Of a DNA stretch of 64,000 bases, positions 7,879 to 17,459 are shown one piece after another. Below the pieces are notes generated by a model. That model saw nothing but the letters and a program-made list of their open reading frames with translations. It made no database searches and had not been told where the DNA came from. The translations under genes and the position numbers were made by a program. Numbering within the stretch: the stretch's first letter is position 1; each line of letters begins with the position of its first letter. Source of the stretch: Pannonibacter anstelovis (GTDB taxonomy: Bacteria > Pseudomonadota > Alphaproteobacteria > Rhizobiales > Stappiaceae); NCBI RefSeq assembly GCF_036881715.1, contig NZ_JBAKBF010000003.1:372001-436000 (forward strand), in the 5' to 3' direction.

Positions 7879-7907
7879 GGTCCGGATGTAAGTCCGGACC
7901 TTTTTTG
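7879..7907 (+). terminator. Intrinsic terminator of the parAB operon
   Basis: GGTCCGGA (7879-7886) pairs perfectly with TCCGGACC (7893-7900) across a six-base loop, followed by TTTTTTG. It separates parB from the convergent holA. Confidence 0.93.
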
Positions 7908-7920
7908 TTTCGGAGATGAT

Positions 7921-8964
7921 CTAGCGGCGGGAAGCGCTGCGGGCGCGGGCGACGCGGGCGAGGGTCAGCAGCGTTTCGGATAGGACCGGCATGCCGATCC
8001 GGTCGTTGAGACGGGCGGTGCGCATGGTTTCGGCAAGCCGTGTCATGGCCCGCTCCAGATCGGCTGCAGCCCAGATGGACAGTTGGCGGGTGAGGGCGGC
8101 CTTGCGCTTGAAGAACACCGGCGGCTTGACGTTCTCGATGATACTGGCGGCCTGTCCGCCTGCATCCACGTCAGCCCGCAGCCGGTGCAGCCACTGGAAA
8201 TGGCCGAGCACCTGACCGGCTATGACGGAGGCATTGCTCCCGGCTGCCTCCAGCCGTTCCAGACCGTGATCCAGCGCAGCGAGGTCGCCGCCAGCAGCAG
8301 CGTCGATCAATTCGGAAAGTTCGAAGGAAGAAGCATCACCAATGATGGCTTCGATGTCGTCCGTCTCGATGCGGCCCTTGCCGAGCGCATAGAGGCAGAG
8401 CTTGCGCAATTCGCCCCGGCTGGCCATCCGGTCACCGCCCAGCAGGCCGTGCAGGCTCTGGCGGGCTTCCCGGCTGATGGTCAGCCCGGCAAGGCGCGTT
8501 TCCTCGTCTATGAGAGCTTCCAGGTCGCGGGCGGTGTCAGCATAGCAGGGAATGGCGACTGCGCGCTTGTCGGCCTCGAAAAGCTTGCGCAGGCCCGTTC
8601 CCTTCTTCAGGTCTCCGGCTTCGATGACGACGACAGCCGGGCAATCCGTGAGGGCAAGAACCGGCGTGACGGCCGGAGACAGGTTCTTGCCACCACCGTC
8701 CTTGACCCAGATGGTGCGTTTTCCGCCGAAGAGGGGAATGGTCAGCGCCTCGTCGATCAGACGATTCGGGTCTGAAACGATGTCGCCGGCATCGATCTTG
8801 GCGAGGCTGAAGGGATCGTTGTTGCCGCCGCTGACGGCGGCCACAAGGGCCTGGGCCCGTTCGGACACCAGGCCCATGTCAGGGCCGTAGACAAGGATCG
8901 CGTGGACGCTGGCCGGAGGCTTGGCGACAAACCTGTCAATGTCACCGGCTTTGAGCGCGACCAC
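7921..8964 (-). CDS. holA: DNA polymerase III subunit delta
   Basis: 347 residues. Clamp-loader delta subunit that opens the beta clamp. The N-terminus VALKAGDIDRFVAKP, the YGPDMGLVSERA block and the DALTIPLFGGKRTIWV stretch match alphaproteobacterial HolA. The AAA+-like core lacks a real P-loop, as expected for delta. The start is GTG with AAGGAC upstream. It is last in a minus-strand operon leuS - lptE - holA, with 12 bases between lptE stop and its start. leuS-lptE(rlpB)-holA is also the gene order in enterobacteria. Confidence 0.93.
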   Translation of the reverse strand: MVALKAGDIDRFVAKPPASVHAILVYGPDMGLVSERAQALVAAVSGGNNDPFSLAKIDAGDIVSDPNRLIDEALTIPLFGGKRTIWVKDGGGKNLSPAVTPVLALTDCPAVVVIEAGDLKKGTGLRKLFEADKRAVAIPCYADTARDLEALIDEETRLAGLTISREARQSLHGLLGGDRMASRGELRKLCLYALGKGRIETDDIEAIIGDASSFELSELIDAAAGGDLAALDHGLERLEAAGSNASVIAGQVLGHFQWLHRLRADVDAGGQAASIIENVKPPVFFKRKAALTRQLSIWAAADLERAMTRLAETMRTARLNDRIGMPVLSETLLTLARVARARSASRR

Positions 8965-8976
8965 GTAAACCTGTCC

Positions 8977-9540
8977 TTACTTGCGCGTGGCGAAGTAGCC
9001 GGCGATGCGGGCGGTCATGTCCTGAGCCACTTCCTTTGCGGCGCGCTCTTCTGCATCGCGCTGCGCACGGATGTTGGCGAAGCGCTGATTGGAGAAGTCG
9101 TAGGACGCGGTGGCAAAGGACTTACCCGTCATCAGAGTGCGGTCTGTCGCCTTGTCATAAAGCACGAAAGTGACACTCATGGTCATGGACAGCGCGGCCG
9201 GGACATCCGCCAGCTGCTCAATACCAACCGTCGATGTGGACGCGTTACCGACCATTTCAAGACGGTAGGACTTGGTTGAAGAGGGATTGCCGCGCTCGAA
9301 ATTGAACATCAGTTCCGTCAGCAGAACACGGCGGGTTGTTTCCGTCAGAGTGTCGATCGGTTTGATCTCGATGGCGGCCAGTTCGTTCTGGACGGAAGAT
9401 GCTGTTGAGGCATCACCGGGAGTGAGGCTGCCATAGAGCGGGCGCACCTGGCAGCCGCCCAGGAGGGCGGCGCCGGCAACGAGCAGGGCAAGGGTCAGTT
9501 TGGTGCCGCGAGTGCGGCCAGAGGCGTTAGGCAACGACAT
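8977..9540 (-). CDS. lptE: LPS assembly lipoprotein LptE
   Basis: 187 residues. Outer-membrane lipoprotein that plugs the LptD barrel and helps place LPS on the cell surface. A lipoprotein signal (KLTLALLVAGAALLGGC) has its lipobox Cys at about residue 30, followed by QVRPLYG, typical for LptE. The conserved ELMFNFERG and ASYDFSNQRFANIRAQRDAE segments are present. Its start overlaps the end of leuS by 14 bases, indicating coupling. Confidence 0.9.
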   Translation of the reverse strand: MSLPNASGRTRGTKLTLALLVAGAALLGGCQVRPLYGSLTPGDASTASSVQNELAAIEIKPIDTLTETTRRVLLTELMFNFERGNPSSTKSYRLEMVGNASTSTVGIEQLADVPAALSMTMSVTFVLYDKATDRTLMTGKSFATASYDFSNQRFANIRAQRDAEERAAKEVAQDMTARIAGYFATRK

Positions 9541-12133
9541 TCACGATCCTTTGCGGCACCACGATGATCTTGCGGGGCGGGCGCCCTTCGAGCGCCTTCT
9601 GGACAAAGTCCAACGCCAGAGTAGCTGCTTCGACCGCCTCGTTGGAAGCGTCTCGTGCAACGGTGATTTCACCCTTCTTCTTGCCGTTGATCTGGATCGG
9701 CAGGACGATGCTGTCTTCGACGAGCAGGCTTTCGTCCACGGCCGGCCAGCTGGCTTCAGCAACGAGGCCGGTATGGCCCAGTTCCTTCCAGCATTCCTCG
9801 GCCAGATGCGGCATCATCGGTGCCATCATCATCACGAGGCATTCGGCAGCTTCGCGGGCGGCCCAGGACACGTCCTCGAAGGTCAGGCCGCCATGTACTG
9901 TCTTGCCGATCTGGTTGACCAGCTCATAGATGCGGGCAACGGCGCGGTTGAAGGACAGGGTCTCGATATCCTTCGAAACCGCTGCCAGCGTCTTGTGCGT
10001 GGCGCGGCGCAGCTCCAGTGCGGTATCGCTGAACTCGGGTGCCGTGCTGCTGCGGGCAGGGGTGGCGGCGATTTCGCCCACGAGGCGCCAGACGCGCTGA
10101 ACGAAACGCCAGGCACCCTGAACGCCTTCCTCGGTCCAGATCACGTCACGCTCGGGGGGCGAATCCGACAGCATGAACCAGCGGGCCGTATCGGCACCAT
10201 AGGTCTCGATGATGTCGGTCGGGTCCACCGTGTTCTTCTTCGACTTGGACATCTTTTCGATGGAGCCGATGGTCACCGGCGCGCCGGTGGCAATTTCCAC
10301 GGCGCTGCGCTCGCTGCCTTCCACAAAGCGGATCTCGGCCGGGCTCAGCCACTTGCCTTCCGCGCTCTTGTAGGTTTCGTGCGTCACCATGCCCTGCGTG
10401 AAGAGGCCCTTGAACGGCTCCTTCAGATCCAGCGCACCCACCTTCTGCATCGCGCGGGTGAAGAAGCGCGAGTAGAGCAGGTGCAGGATCGCATGCTCGA
10501 TGCCGCCGATATACTGGTCCACCGGCAGCCAGCCATTCGCGGCAGCCGGATCGGTCGGCTGATCGCACTGCGGGGCGGTGAAGCGGGCGAAATACCAGGA
10601 GCTGTCCACGAAGGTGTCCATGGTGTCGGTTTCGCGCCGGGCCGGCTTGCCGCATTTCGGGCAGCTGCAGTCACGCCAGGTGGGGTGGCGGTCCAGCGGA
10701 TTGCCCGGCTTGTCGAAGTTGATGTCATCCGGCAGCTTGACCGGCAGGTTTGCATCATTCTCCGGCACCACGCCGCAGTCATCGCAATGGATGACCGGGA
10801 TCGGGCATCCCCAGTAGCGCTGACGCGAGATGCCCCAGTCGCGCAGGCGGTAGTTCACCTGACGGGCGGCCTGAGGCGCGCCATCGATCTCGATGGCTTC
10901 CAGCTTCTTCGCAACCGTATCCTTGGCGTCCGCAATGCTGAGGCCGTCCAGGAAACCGGAGTTGAAGATGGTGCCGTCATCCGTGTAGGCCACATCGGCG
11001 ACGGTGAAGCTGGCCGCATCTGCATCCTTCGGCAGCACCACGGGACGCACCGGCAGGCCATACTTGCGGGCAAAGTCGAGATCGCGCTGGTCATGGGCCG
11101 GGCAGGCGAAGATGGCGCCGGTGCCGTAGTCCATCAGGATGAAGTTGGCGATATAGACCGGCAGCTCGATGGAAGCATCCAGCGGATGCTTCACGCGCAG
11201 GCCCGTGTCGATGCCCTTCTTCTCCGCCGTCTCGATGGCTTCTGCCGAGGTGCCGATGCGGCGGCATTCCTCGATGAAGGCTGCAATCTGCGGATTGGTT
11301 TCAGCCAGCTTTGCCGAAACCGGATGATCCGGTGACAGGCCCATGAAAGACGCACCGAACAGGGTGTCCGGACGTGTGGTGAAGATCTCGAGGGTCTTGT
11401 CGCCTGTCGGGGCAGGGGTGGTGAATTCGAAGCGGACGCGCAGGCCTTCCGACTTGCCGATCCAGTTCTTCTGCATCAGCCGCACCTTTTCCGGCCAGCG
11501 GTCGAGTGTGTCGATCGCTTCCAGAAGATCCTCCGAATAATCGGTGATCTTGAAGAACCACTGGGTCAGTTCGCGCTGTTCGACCAGGGCGCCCGAGCGC
11601 CAGCCGCGGCCGTCGATCACCTGCTCGTTGGCCAGCACGGTCATGTCGACCGGGTCCCAGTTGACCTTGGACTTCTTGCGGTAGACGAGGCCAGCCTCGA
11701 GGAACTTGAGGAAGAGGCGCTGCTGCTGGGTGTAATATTCCACGTCGCAGGTGGCGAACTCGCGGCTCCAGTCCAGCGACAGGCCCATGATCTTGAGCTG
11801 GCCGCGCATGAAGGCGATGTTCTCGTAGGTCCAGTCCTTGGGATGGACGTTGTTCTGCATCGCTGCGTTTTCGGCCGGCATGCCGAAGGCATCCCAGCCC
11901 ATTGGATGCAGAACGTTGAAGCCTCTGGCGCGCTTGTAGCGGGCAACCACATCGCCCATCGCATAGTTGCGCACGTGGCCCATGTGAATGCGGCCAGACG
12001 GATAGGGGAACATTTCCAGCACGTAGTATTTTTCGCGCGGATCATCGTTGGACGTCTTGAATACGTCCTTCTCATCCCAGAGCTTCTGCCAGCGCGCTTC
12101 CACTTCGCGCGCATTATAGCGTTCCGTTGCCAT
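9527..12133 (-). CDS. leuS: Leucine--tRNA ligase
   Basis: 868 residues. Class I synthetase charging tRNA-Leu. The HIGH motif appears as HMGH (about 50-53) and KMSKS at about residue 625. The editing (CP1) domain includes the TTRPDTLFGA motif, and a zinc-type insertion carries CPKCGKP and CDDCG. The WYFARFTAP stretch is also typical. The frame is open to 12238, but the ATG at 12133 begins MATERYNAREVEARWQKLW, the family start. First gene of the leuS-lptE-holA operon. Confidence 0.97.
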   Translation of the reverse strand: MATERYNAREVEARWQKLWDEKDVFKTSNDDPREKYYVLEMFPYPSGRIHMGHVRNYAMGDVVARYKRARGFNVLHPMGWDAFGMPAENAAMQNNVHPKDWTYENIAFMRGQLKIMGLSLDWSREFATCDVEYYTQQQRLFLKFLEAGLVYRKKSKVNWDPVDMTVLANEQVIDGRGWRSGALVEQRELTQWFFKITDYSEDLLEAIDTLDRWPEKVRLMQKNWIGKSEGLRVRFEFTTPAPTGDKTLEIFTTRPDTLFGASFMGLSPDHPVSAKLAETNPQIAAFIEECRRIGTSAEAIETAEKKGIDTGLRVKHPLDASIELPVYIANFILMDYGTGAIFACPAHDQRDLDFARKYGLPVRPVVLPKDADAASFTVADVAYTDDGTIFNSGFLDGLSIADAKDTVAKKLEAIEIDGAPQAARQVNYRLRDWGISRQRYWGCPIPVIHCDDCGVVPENDANLPVKLPDDINFDKPGNPLDRHPTWRDCSCPKCGKPARRETDTMDTFVDSSWYFARFTAPQCDQPTDPAAANGWLPVDQYIGGIEHAILHLLYSRFFTRAMQKVGALDLKEPFKGLFTQGMVTHETYKSAEGKWLSPAEIRFVEGSERSAVEIATGAPVTIGSIEKMSKSKKNTVDPTDIIETYGADTARWFMLSDSPPERDVIWTEEGVQGAWRFVQRVWRLVGEIAATPARSSTAPEFSDTALELRRATHKTLAAVSKDIETLSFNRAVARIYELVNQIGKTVHGGLTFEDVSWAAREAAECLVMMMAPMMPHLAEECWKELGHTGLVAEASWPAVDESLLVEDSIVLPIQINGKKKGEITVARDASNEAVEAATLALDFVQKALEGRPPRKIIVVPQRIVNVVA

Positions 12134-12433
12134 CAATTCCGCCGTTTCAACCGTGGCCCGCAGGGCACACAAAACCAGAGACCCGCACACCTGAGAGCGC
12201 GCAAACCAGATGTCTGCGCGCCGGGAGGCGGCGCACAAACCAAAAACATGTCTGCGGGACTGTCACCAGAAATTCCCTCATGGGTCAACACGGTTGGCAG
12301 CAAAAGCGGCTTATTTCGCTGGCGCGTCAGGTCCGGGCCCGGCTCAACTCTTGAAACCGGCCCTGCCTGCGCCCTATACCAAGGCCGGGCTGGCATCTCT
12401 TCGGCCCGTTTCCCTTATAGTCAGGATCACGAC
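12134..12433. other. Divergent intergenic region without a gene
   Basis: About 300 bases between divergent leuS and the YggS-family gene. It must hold both promoters. I see no convincing open frame, T-box, palindrome or consensus promoter hexamers here. Confidence 0.5.
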
Positions 12434-13102
12434 ATGGCCCAAGACGCCGTCACCCAGCTCAACGATGTTGTCTCCGGAATCCGCGAGGCAGAAGCCGCGC
12501 ATGGCCGGGAAAAGGGCAGCGTCTGTCTGGTTGCCGTGTCGAAGACCTTCGAGGCGGAGCATATCCGTCCGGTTCTGGACGCCGGCCAGCGCGTTTTCGG
12601 TGAGAACCGTGTGCAGGAGGCCATGGGCAAGTGGCCGCAGCTGCGGACGGAATACGCCGGCATTGAGCTGCATCTCATCGGCCCGCTGCAGTCCAACAAG
12701 GCAAAGGAGGCAGTTGCCACCTTCGACGTGATCCACACCATCGACCGGGAGAAGATTGCCCGGGCGCTGAAGGGCGAAATGACGGCGCAGGGCAGGGACC
12801 TGCCGTGTTTCGTTCAGGTCAACACCGGAGAAGAGCCGCAGAAGGCCGGTATTGCGCCGAAAGAGACGGATGAGTTTATCCGCCTGTGCCGGGAAGAAAT
12901 TGGTCTTAATGTCACCGGTCTGATGTGTATCCCTCCTGTCGATGAGGCACCGGGCCCGCATTTTGCGCTTCTGGAAAAGATCGCCCGCCGCAATGGGCTG
13001 ACGCAGCTTTCCATGGGCATGTCGTCCGACTTCGAGATTGCGGTCTCCTTCGGCGCGACGCATGTGCGTGTTGGCTCGGCCATCTTTGGCGGAAGGGCCT
13101 GA
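12434..13102 (+). CDS. YggS family pyridoxal phosphate-dependent protein (PLP homeostasis)
   Basis: 222 residues. Member of the YggS/PROSC (PLPBP) family, single-domain TIM-barrel PLP carriers that maintain PLP and amino-acid homeostasis. The PLP lysine lies in LVAVSKTF (about 36); HLIGPLQSNK, VQVNTGEEPQKAG, GLMCIPP and LSMGMSSDFEIAV complete the family signature, ending VRVGSAIFGGR. A longer frame runs upstream to 11843, but it has no family similarity; the ATG at 12434 fits. It stands alone between divergent leuS and acs. Confidence 0.93.
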   Translation: MAQDAVTQLNDVVSGIREAEAAHGREKGSVCLVAVSKTFEAEHIRPVLDAGQRVFGENRVQEAMGKWPQLRTEYAGIELHLIGPLQSNKAKEAVATFDVIHTIDREKIARALKGEMTAQGRDLPCFVQVNTGEEPQKAGIAPKETDEFIRLCREEIGLNVTGLMCIPPVDEAPGPHFALLEKIARRNGLTQLSMGMSSDFEIAVSFGATHVRVGSAIFGGRA

Positions 13103-13283
13103 TTTGCCCGTGCCTGCCCCGGAAAACGCGGCATCTTGTATCAATTCTGCTGCAAGTGACGGCAGGCTCTACGAAAGTTCGAGCGATCCCGTATAGACCT
13201 GCCTGCATCCCGGCAGCATAATGCGCCCGGAATGCGGGCTGCCGCCAAGAGCATGCCCGCCTGTTTCATCCTGGGAGGAAGGC

Positions 13284-15221
13284 ATGTCGGATAACGTTTT
13301 TCCGGTTCCGGCCGAAGTCGCATCACGTGCGCTCGCCGATAACGCCAAATATCTGGAAATGTACCGGAAATCGGTTGATGACCCTGCAGGCTTCTGGGGG
13401 GAGCACGGCAAGCGCATCGACTGGATCAAGCCCTTCAGCAAGGTCAAGAACACCTCTTACGACCCGCACAATGTTTCGATCAAATGGTTCGAGGACGGCA
13501 CGCTGAACGTCTCGGCCAACTGCATCGACCGGCATCTGGAGACGCGCGGCGATCAGCCGGCGATCATTTGGGAAGGCGATGATCCGGCAGATCACAAGGT
13601 CATCACCTACAAGGACCTGCACCGCGAGGTCTGCACCTTCGCCAATGTTCTGCTGGCCCATGGGGTGAAGAAGGGCGACCGGGTGACCATCTATCTGCCG
13701 ATGATCCCGGAAGCGGCCTATGCGATGCTCGCCTGCGCCCGCATTGGCGCGGTCCATTCCATCGTCTTCGGCGGCTTCTCGCCGGACAGCCTGGCGCAGC
13801 GCATTGCCGACTGCAAGTCCACCTGCCTGATCACGGCCGACGAAGGCCTGCGTGGCGGACGCACCGTGCCGCTGAAGCTCAATGCCGACCGTGCCGCCGA
13901 AAAGGCCCCGGTAGATACCATGATCGTGGTGAAGCGCACGGGTGGCGCCGTTGCCATGACCGGCGGCCGCGATGTCTGGTACCACGAGGAGGCGGCCAAG
14001 GTTTCTGCCGAAAACACCCCGGCTGAGATGAGCGCGGAAGATCCGCTGTTCATCCTCTACACGTCCGGCTCCACCGGCAGCCCCAAGGGTGTGCTGCACA
14101 CCAGCGGCGGCTATCTCGTCTATGCTTCGATGACACACCAGTATGTCTTCGACTATCACGAAGGGGACATCTACTGGTGCACGGCGGATGTGGGCTGGGT
14201 CACCGGCCACAGCTACATTGTCTATGGCCCGCTGGCCAATGGCGCCACGACGCTGATGTTCGAGGGCATTCCGACCTATCCGAATGCAGGCCGCTTCTGG
14301 GACGTGGTGGACAAGCACAAGGTCAACATCTTCTACACCGCGCCGACGGCGATCCGCTCGCTCATGGGGGCAGGGGACGAGCATGTCACCCGAACCTCAC
14401 GCGAAAGCCTGCGCCTGCTGGGGTCTGTGGGTGAGCCGATCAATCCGGAAGCATGGATGTGGTATTACAACGTGGTCGGAGACAAGCGCTGCCCGATCGT
14501 TGATACCTGGTGGCAGACGGAGACCGGTGGCATCCTGATCACGCCGCTGCCGGGCGCAACCCCGCTGAAGCCGGGGTCGGCCACACGGCCCTTCTTTGGC
14601 GTGCAGCCGGCGGTGGTCGATGCGGAAGGCAACATTCTGGATGGGGCGACGGAGGGCAACCTTGTCATCCTCGACAGCTGGCCCGGCCAGATGCGCACGG
14701 TCTATGGCGATCATGACCGCTTCGTGCAGACCTATTTCTCCACTTACAAGGGCATGTATTTCACCGGCGATGGCTGCCGCCGCGATGCGGATGGCTATTA
14801 CTGGATCACAGGGCGCGTTGATGACGTGATCAACGTCTCCGGCCACCGGATGGGTACGGCGGAGGTGGAAAGCGCGCTGGTGGCCCATCCCAAGGTCTCT
14901 GAGGCGGCTGTCGTTGGCTATCCGCACGACATCAAGGGGCAGGGCATCTATGCCTATGTCACGCTGATGGCGGGCGAGGAGCCCAGCGAGGCGCTGCGCA
15001 AGGAACTGGTGGCGCATGTGCGCAAGGAAATCGGCCCGATTGCCTCGCCCGATCTCATCCAGTTTGCCCCCGGCCTGCCGAAGACCCGTTCCGGCAAGAT
15101 CATGCGCCGTATCCTGCGCAAGATCGCGGAGGACAGCTTCGAGAACCTGGGCGATACCTCGACCCTGGCTGATCCGGCGGTGGTTGATGACCTGATCGAG
15201 AACCGCCAGAACCGGGCCTGA
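13284..15221 (+). CDS. acs: Acetate--CoA ligase (acetyl-CoA synthetase)
   Basis: 645 residues. Makes acetyl-CoA from acetate, ATP and CoA via acetyl-AMP. The ATP-binding core YTSGSTGSPKGVLH is at about residue 258, the WWQTETGG motif and the hinge region YWITGRVDDVINVSGHR follow, and the catalytic, acetylation-controlled lysine lies in RSGKIMRRILRKIA near residue 603. Full length. The ATG at 13284 has GGGAGGAAGG upstream; a longer frame to 13221 lacks support. Single-gene unit, closed by a terminator. Confidence 0.97.
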   Translation: MSDNVFPVPAEVASRALADNAKYLEMYRKSVDDPAGFWGEHGKRIDWIKPFSKVKNTSYDPHNVSIKWFEDGTLNVSANCIDRHLETRGDQPAIIWEGDDPADHKVITYKDLHREVCTFANVLLAHGVKKGDRVTIYLPMIPEAAYAMLACARIGAVHSIVFGGFSPDSLAQRIADCKSTCLITADEGLRGGRTVPLKLNADRAAEKAPVDTMIVVKRTGGAVAMTGGRDVWYHEEAAKVSAENTPAEMSAEDPLFILYTSGSTGSPKGVLHTSGGYLVYASMTHQYVFDYHEGDIYWCTADVGWVTGHSYIVYGPLANGATTLMFEGIPTYPNAGRFWDVVDKHKVNIFYTAPTAIRSLMGAGDEHVTRTSRESLRLLGSVGEPINPEAWMWYYNVVGDKRCPIVDTWWQTETGGILITPLPGATPLKPGSATRPFFGVQPAVVDAEGNILDGATEGNLVILDSWPGQMRTVYGDHDRFVQTYFSTYKGMYFTGDGCRRDADGYYWITGRVDDVINVSGHRMGTAEVESALVAHPKVSEAAVVGYPHDIKGQGIYAYVTLMAGEEPSEALRKELVAHVRKEIGPIASPDLIQFAPGLPKTRSGKIMRRILRKIAEDSFENLGDTSTLADPAVVDDLIENRQNRA

Positions 15222-15260
15222 TCCTGTCAGGCACGTCCGGTCTCAATCCGCAAAGCATCA

Positions 15261-15292
15261 AGGGCCCGCAGCTGCGGGCCCTTTGTTTTGGA
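15261..15292 (+). terminator. Intrinsic terminator of acs
   Basis: AGGGCCCGC (15261-15269) and GCGGGCCCT (15274-15282) form a perfect stem with loop AGCT, followed by TTGTTTTGG. It may also serve the convergent gene, since AAAG precedes it. Confidence 0.9.
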
Positions 15293-15317
15293 CGTTTCGT
15301 CTTCCTCTGCCCTAAGA

Positions 15318-16760
15318 TCATTTCGACAGGAAAATCGACTGGATCTGTCTCGCGATGTTTGAGAAAGCCTTGATCAAGGTCTCTCCGTCGGTTGCCTTGA
15401 AATAGGTCGTTGCTTCGCTGGTGGCGCAGTATTTCATCAGTTTTTCGGATGATGGTAATGACCCTGCACTGTTCTGGAAAAGAACCGTATAGATCGTGAT
15501 CTTCTTTTCCTTCATCGCGTCGCAAAATTTTCTCGCACGAACGGCTGGCTGGTCATCATAATTTGCGTCCTGATAATACTGCCCGAGCCAGTATTTCTTG
15601 GACGACCAGCTGCATCCACTCTCTATCGTTTCATACAGCCAATAATATCCGGGCCTTGTGTCATGATAATTCCAGCCTTGATAACCGCCATAACGGTTGT
15701 AACCTGACCTGTATTGACACTGATTTCGGGTTAGCGAAACCTTGTCATAGAAGTCGTTGAAATCACCATCAGTCATGATGAGTGCGATCTTCTTGACTTT
15801 GTTATCGCCATAGGCGCTCGGGGCACTGGCGGATGGCCAGAGGTTTGACCAGCTTGGCGACAATGTGTACCAGCCCCATGCAATTCCGGTCTGGCCTGCA
15901 GTACCGCCACTGGCAACCAGATTTTTTATGGCTGTCTCCAGGCTGTCAGCGGAGCTTGTCAGGGGCAGAAGTGGCGAGCCGTAGGAGCAGGCGTTGGAAC
16001 CGCCGCCGAAAAACTCCGAGTTTTTGTCGTTATAGTTATAGGCTGCATCGGTAAATTGTTTCGGGCCCATGCGCTCCGTCACACAATTCGCTCCAAGGGA
16101 AGCCCCATTTGTGACGGTTTTGGCCTTGTTGCCGAGATTTACACCCTGGCTATAGGGAACAAGCGAAATGCGGACCTTTGACCGGGAATTGCCGCTTTGT
16201 TCCGCAAGAAGAATCTTCACAACACTATTGGCTGCTGATTTCAGGGCATCCATGTCGTTTGACATAGAGCCGGTGACGTCCAGGATCAGTGCCAGTTCCA
16301 CGTCAAATCTGGAGTAGGTGGATTGCGACGAGGAGCTTACCGGTATTGTCTTGGGACCAATGCCGCCAATCGAGACGAAATACGTGCCGATCGTTCCGGT
16401 GACATTGGCGGTGATGATCCCCTCTGACGAATTAAGCGTGTAGGTGAGATTTGCCAGCTGGACATTGTCCACCCCTGTCGACGTCAGGTTGGCGTTGAAT
16501 GCAGATTCGAGTGCAGATCTGATCTGGCTGTCGGTGAGAACCGTGGTTGATAGCTGACGGGCAACGCTCAAAACCGCCGCATCCAGCGCATTGGTGACTG
16601 CGCTGCGGACAATGATGGCGCGGCCATAGTCGACGCCGGAGCCAGCAATCACGATCATGATGACGATCAGAAAGGCCGCCAGAGGCAGGATGGAGCCGTC
16701 CTTCTTCCGGCCAAACTCGCGCATCTTCCGCAGAAGCTGACGTATCCTGGATCTGCACAT
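15318..16760 (-). CDS. TadG-like pilus-assembly protein with von Willebrand A domain
   Basis: 480 residues. The N-terminal cytoplasmic stretch and one membrane segment (FLIVIMIVIAGSGVDYGRA, about 32-50) match the TadE/TadG pilin-like start; the rest is extracytoplasmic. A vWA domain begins at about 150 with a MIDAS-type DVTGSMSNDMDALKS and a later LIMTDGDFNDF. A tyrosine- and cysteine-rich insert lies around 340-400. Base composition is visibly more AT-rich than the neighbours. No other tad gene is in the window, so it is an orphan. A TATAAT box and a 12-bp palindrome precede it. Function, probably surface adhesion or Flp-like pilus assembly, is inferred from the family only. Confidence 0.85.
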   Translation of the reverse strand: MCRSRIRQLLRKMREFGRKKDGSILPLAAFLIVIMIVIAGSGVDYGRAIIVRSAVTNALDAAVLSVARQLSTTVLTDSQIRSALESAFNANLTSTGVDNVQLANLTYTLNSSEGIITANVTGTIGTYFVSIGGIGPKTIPVSSSSQSTYSRFDVELALILDVTGSMSNDMDALKSAANSVVKILLAEQSGNSRSKVRISLVPYSQGVNLGNKAKTVTNGASLGANCVTERMGPKQFTDAAYNYNDKNSEFFGGGSNACSYGSPLLPLTSSADSLETAIKNLVASGGTAGQTGIAWGWYTLSPSWSNLWPSASAPSAYGDNKVKKIALIMTDGDFNDFYDKVSLTRNQCQYRSGYNRYGGYQGWNYHDTRPGYYWLYETIESGCSWSSKKYWLGQYYQDANYDDQPAVRARKFCDAMKEKKITIYTVLFQNSAGSLPSSEKLMKYCATSEATTYFKATDGETLIKAFSNIARQIQSIFLSK

Positions 16761-16804
16761 GAGTGAACTCCAAAGCTTTTCTGGAGCTCATATTCATCAG
16801 AAAC

Positions 16805-16827
16805 TGTTGCGCAACACTAAAATTATA
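16805..16827 (-). promoter_or_regulatory. Probable promoter -10 and operator palindrome of the TadG-like gene
   Basis: On the minus strand a perfect TATAAT (16827-16822) is followed after five bases by the perfect 12-bp palindrome TGTTGCGCAACA (16816-16805), placing it around the transcription start. The -35 is weak. The palindrome ends 45 bases before the start codon. A repressor binding here would block initiation; the regulator is unknown. Confidence 0.5.
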
Positions 16828-16901
16828 GTCAATTCAGATCGAAAATCGAACCTTGGTTTACGAGCGTTTAAGCAGTTTGCGCAGGGGTGGTTATCGTTTG
16901 T

Positions 16902-17459
16902 TTACGGTTCCAGTTCCGTATCCCAGTACAGGAAGTCGAGCCAGCTTTCGTGCAGATAGTTTGGCGGGAAGCCCCGGCCGTTGTTATGCAGATCCTGGAT
17001 GGAGGGCCGGAATGGCATGTGCATCGGCCACATGTCCAGCTGCTCGCAGGACTTGTTCGACTTGCGCAGATTGCAGGGGGAGCAGGCGGTGATCACGTTT
17101 TCCCAGGTGGTCTGGCCGCCGCGGCAGCGTGGGATCAGGTGATCGAAGGTCAGATCCTCGCGGGAGCCGCAATACTGACACTGGAATCTGTCGCGCAGGA
17201 AAACGTTGAAGCGGGTGAAGGCCGGGTGGCGCGACGGTTTGACGAAGGTCTTGAGGGAGACCACGCTGGGTAATCGGAACTCGAAACTCGGACTTCGAAC
17301 CGTGGTCTCGTATTCCGACACGATGTTCACCCGGTCGAGGAACACAGCCTTGATGGTGTCCTGCCACGACCACAGTGACAGGGGATAATAACTTAAGGGC
17401 CTGTAGTCCGCATTCAGCACCAAGGCCGGATGGGCGCCCGATGGTACGGCTATCGTCAC
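16902..17459 (-). CDS. HNH endonuclease family protein
   Basis: 185 residues. The HNH fold is clear: CQYCGS zinc knuckle, FDHLIPRCRGGQ, TWENVITACSPCN, giving two CxxC pairs and the catalytic His. The N-terminal part (LVLNADYRPLSYYPLSLWSW) is highly typical of a conserved alphaproteobacterial HNH protein of unknown cellular role. The frame opens at a TTG at 17480, but the GTG at 17459 has AAGGAG six bases upstream and gives the usual N-terminus. It is not beside a methyltransferase, so a restriction system is unlikely. Confidence 0.9.
   Translation of the reverse strand: MTIAVPSGAHPALVLNADYRPLSYYPLSLWSWQDTIKAVFLDRVNIVSEYETTVRSPSFEFRLPSVVSLKTFVKPSRHPAFTRFNVFLRDRFQCQYCGSREDLTFDHLIPRCRGGQTTWENVITACSPCNLRKSNKSCEQLDMWPMHMPFRPSIQDLHNNGRGFPPNYLHESWLDFLYWDTELEP

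Noticed and set aside
9500..11335. 611-codon plus-strand open frame opposite leuS
   Set aside because: Antisense shadow of leuS; the translation is His/Arg-rich and unlike any family.
16845..16865. tRNA T-arm-like GGTTCGATTTTCG on the minus strand
   Set aside because: No acceptor stem, anticodon arm or CCA context around it.
16902..17459. HNH protein as part of a restriction-modification or defence island
   Set aside because: No methyltransferase, specificity subunit or other defence gene nearby; the protein belongs to a broadly conserved housekeeping-like HNH group.
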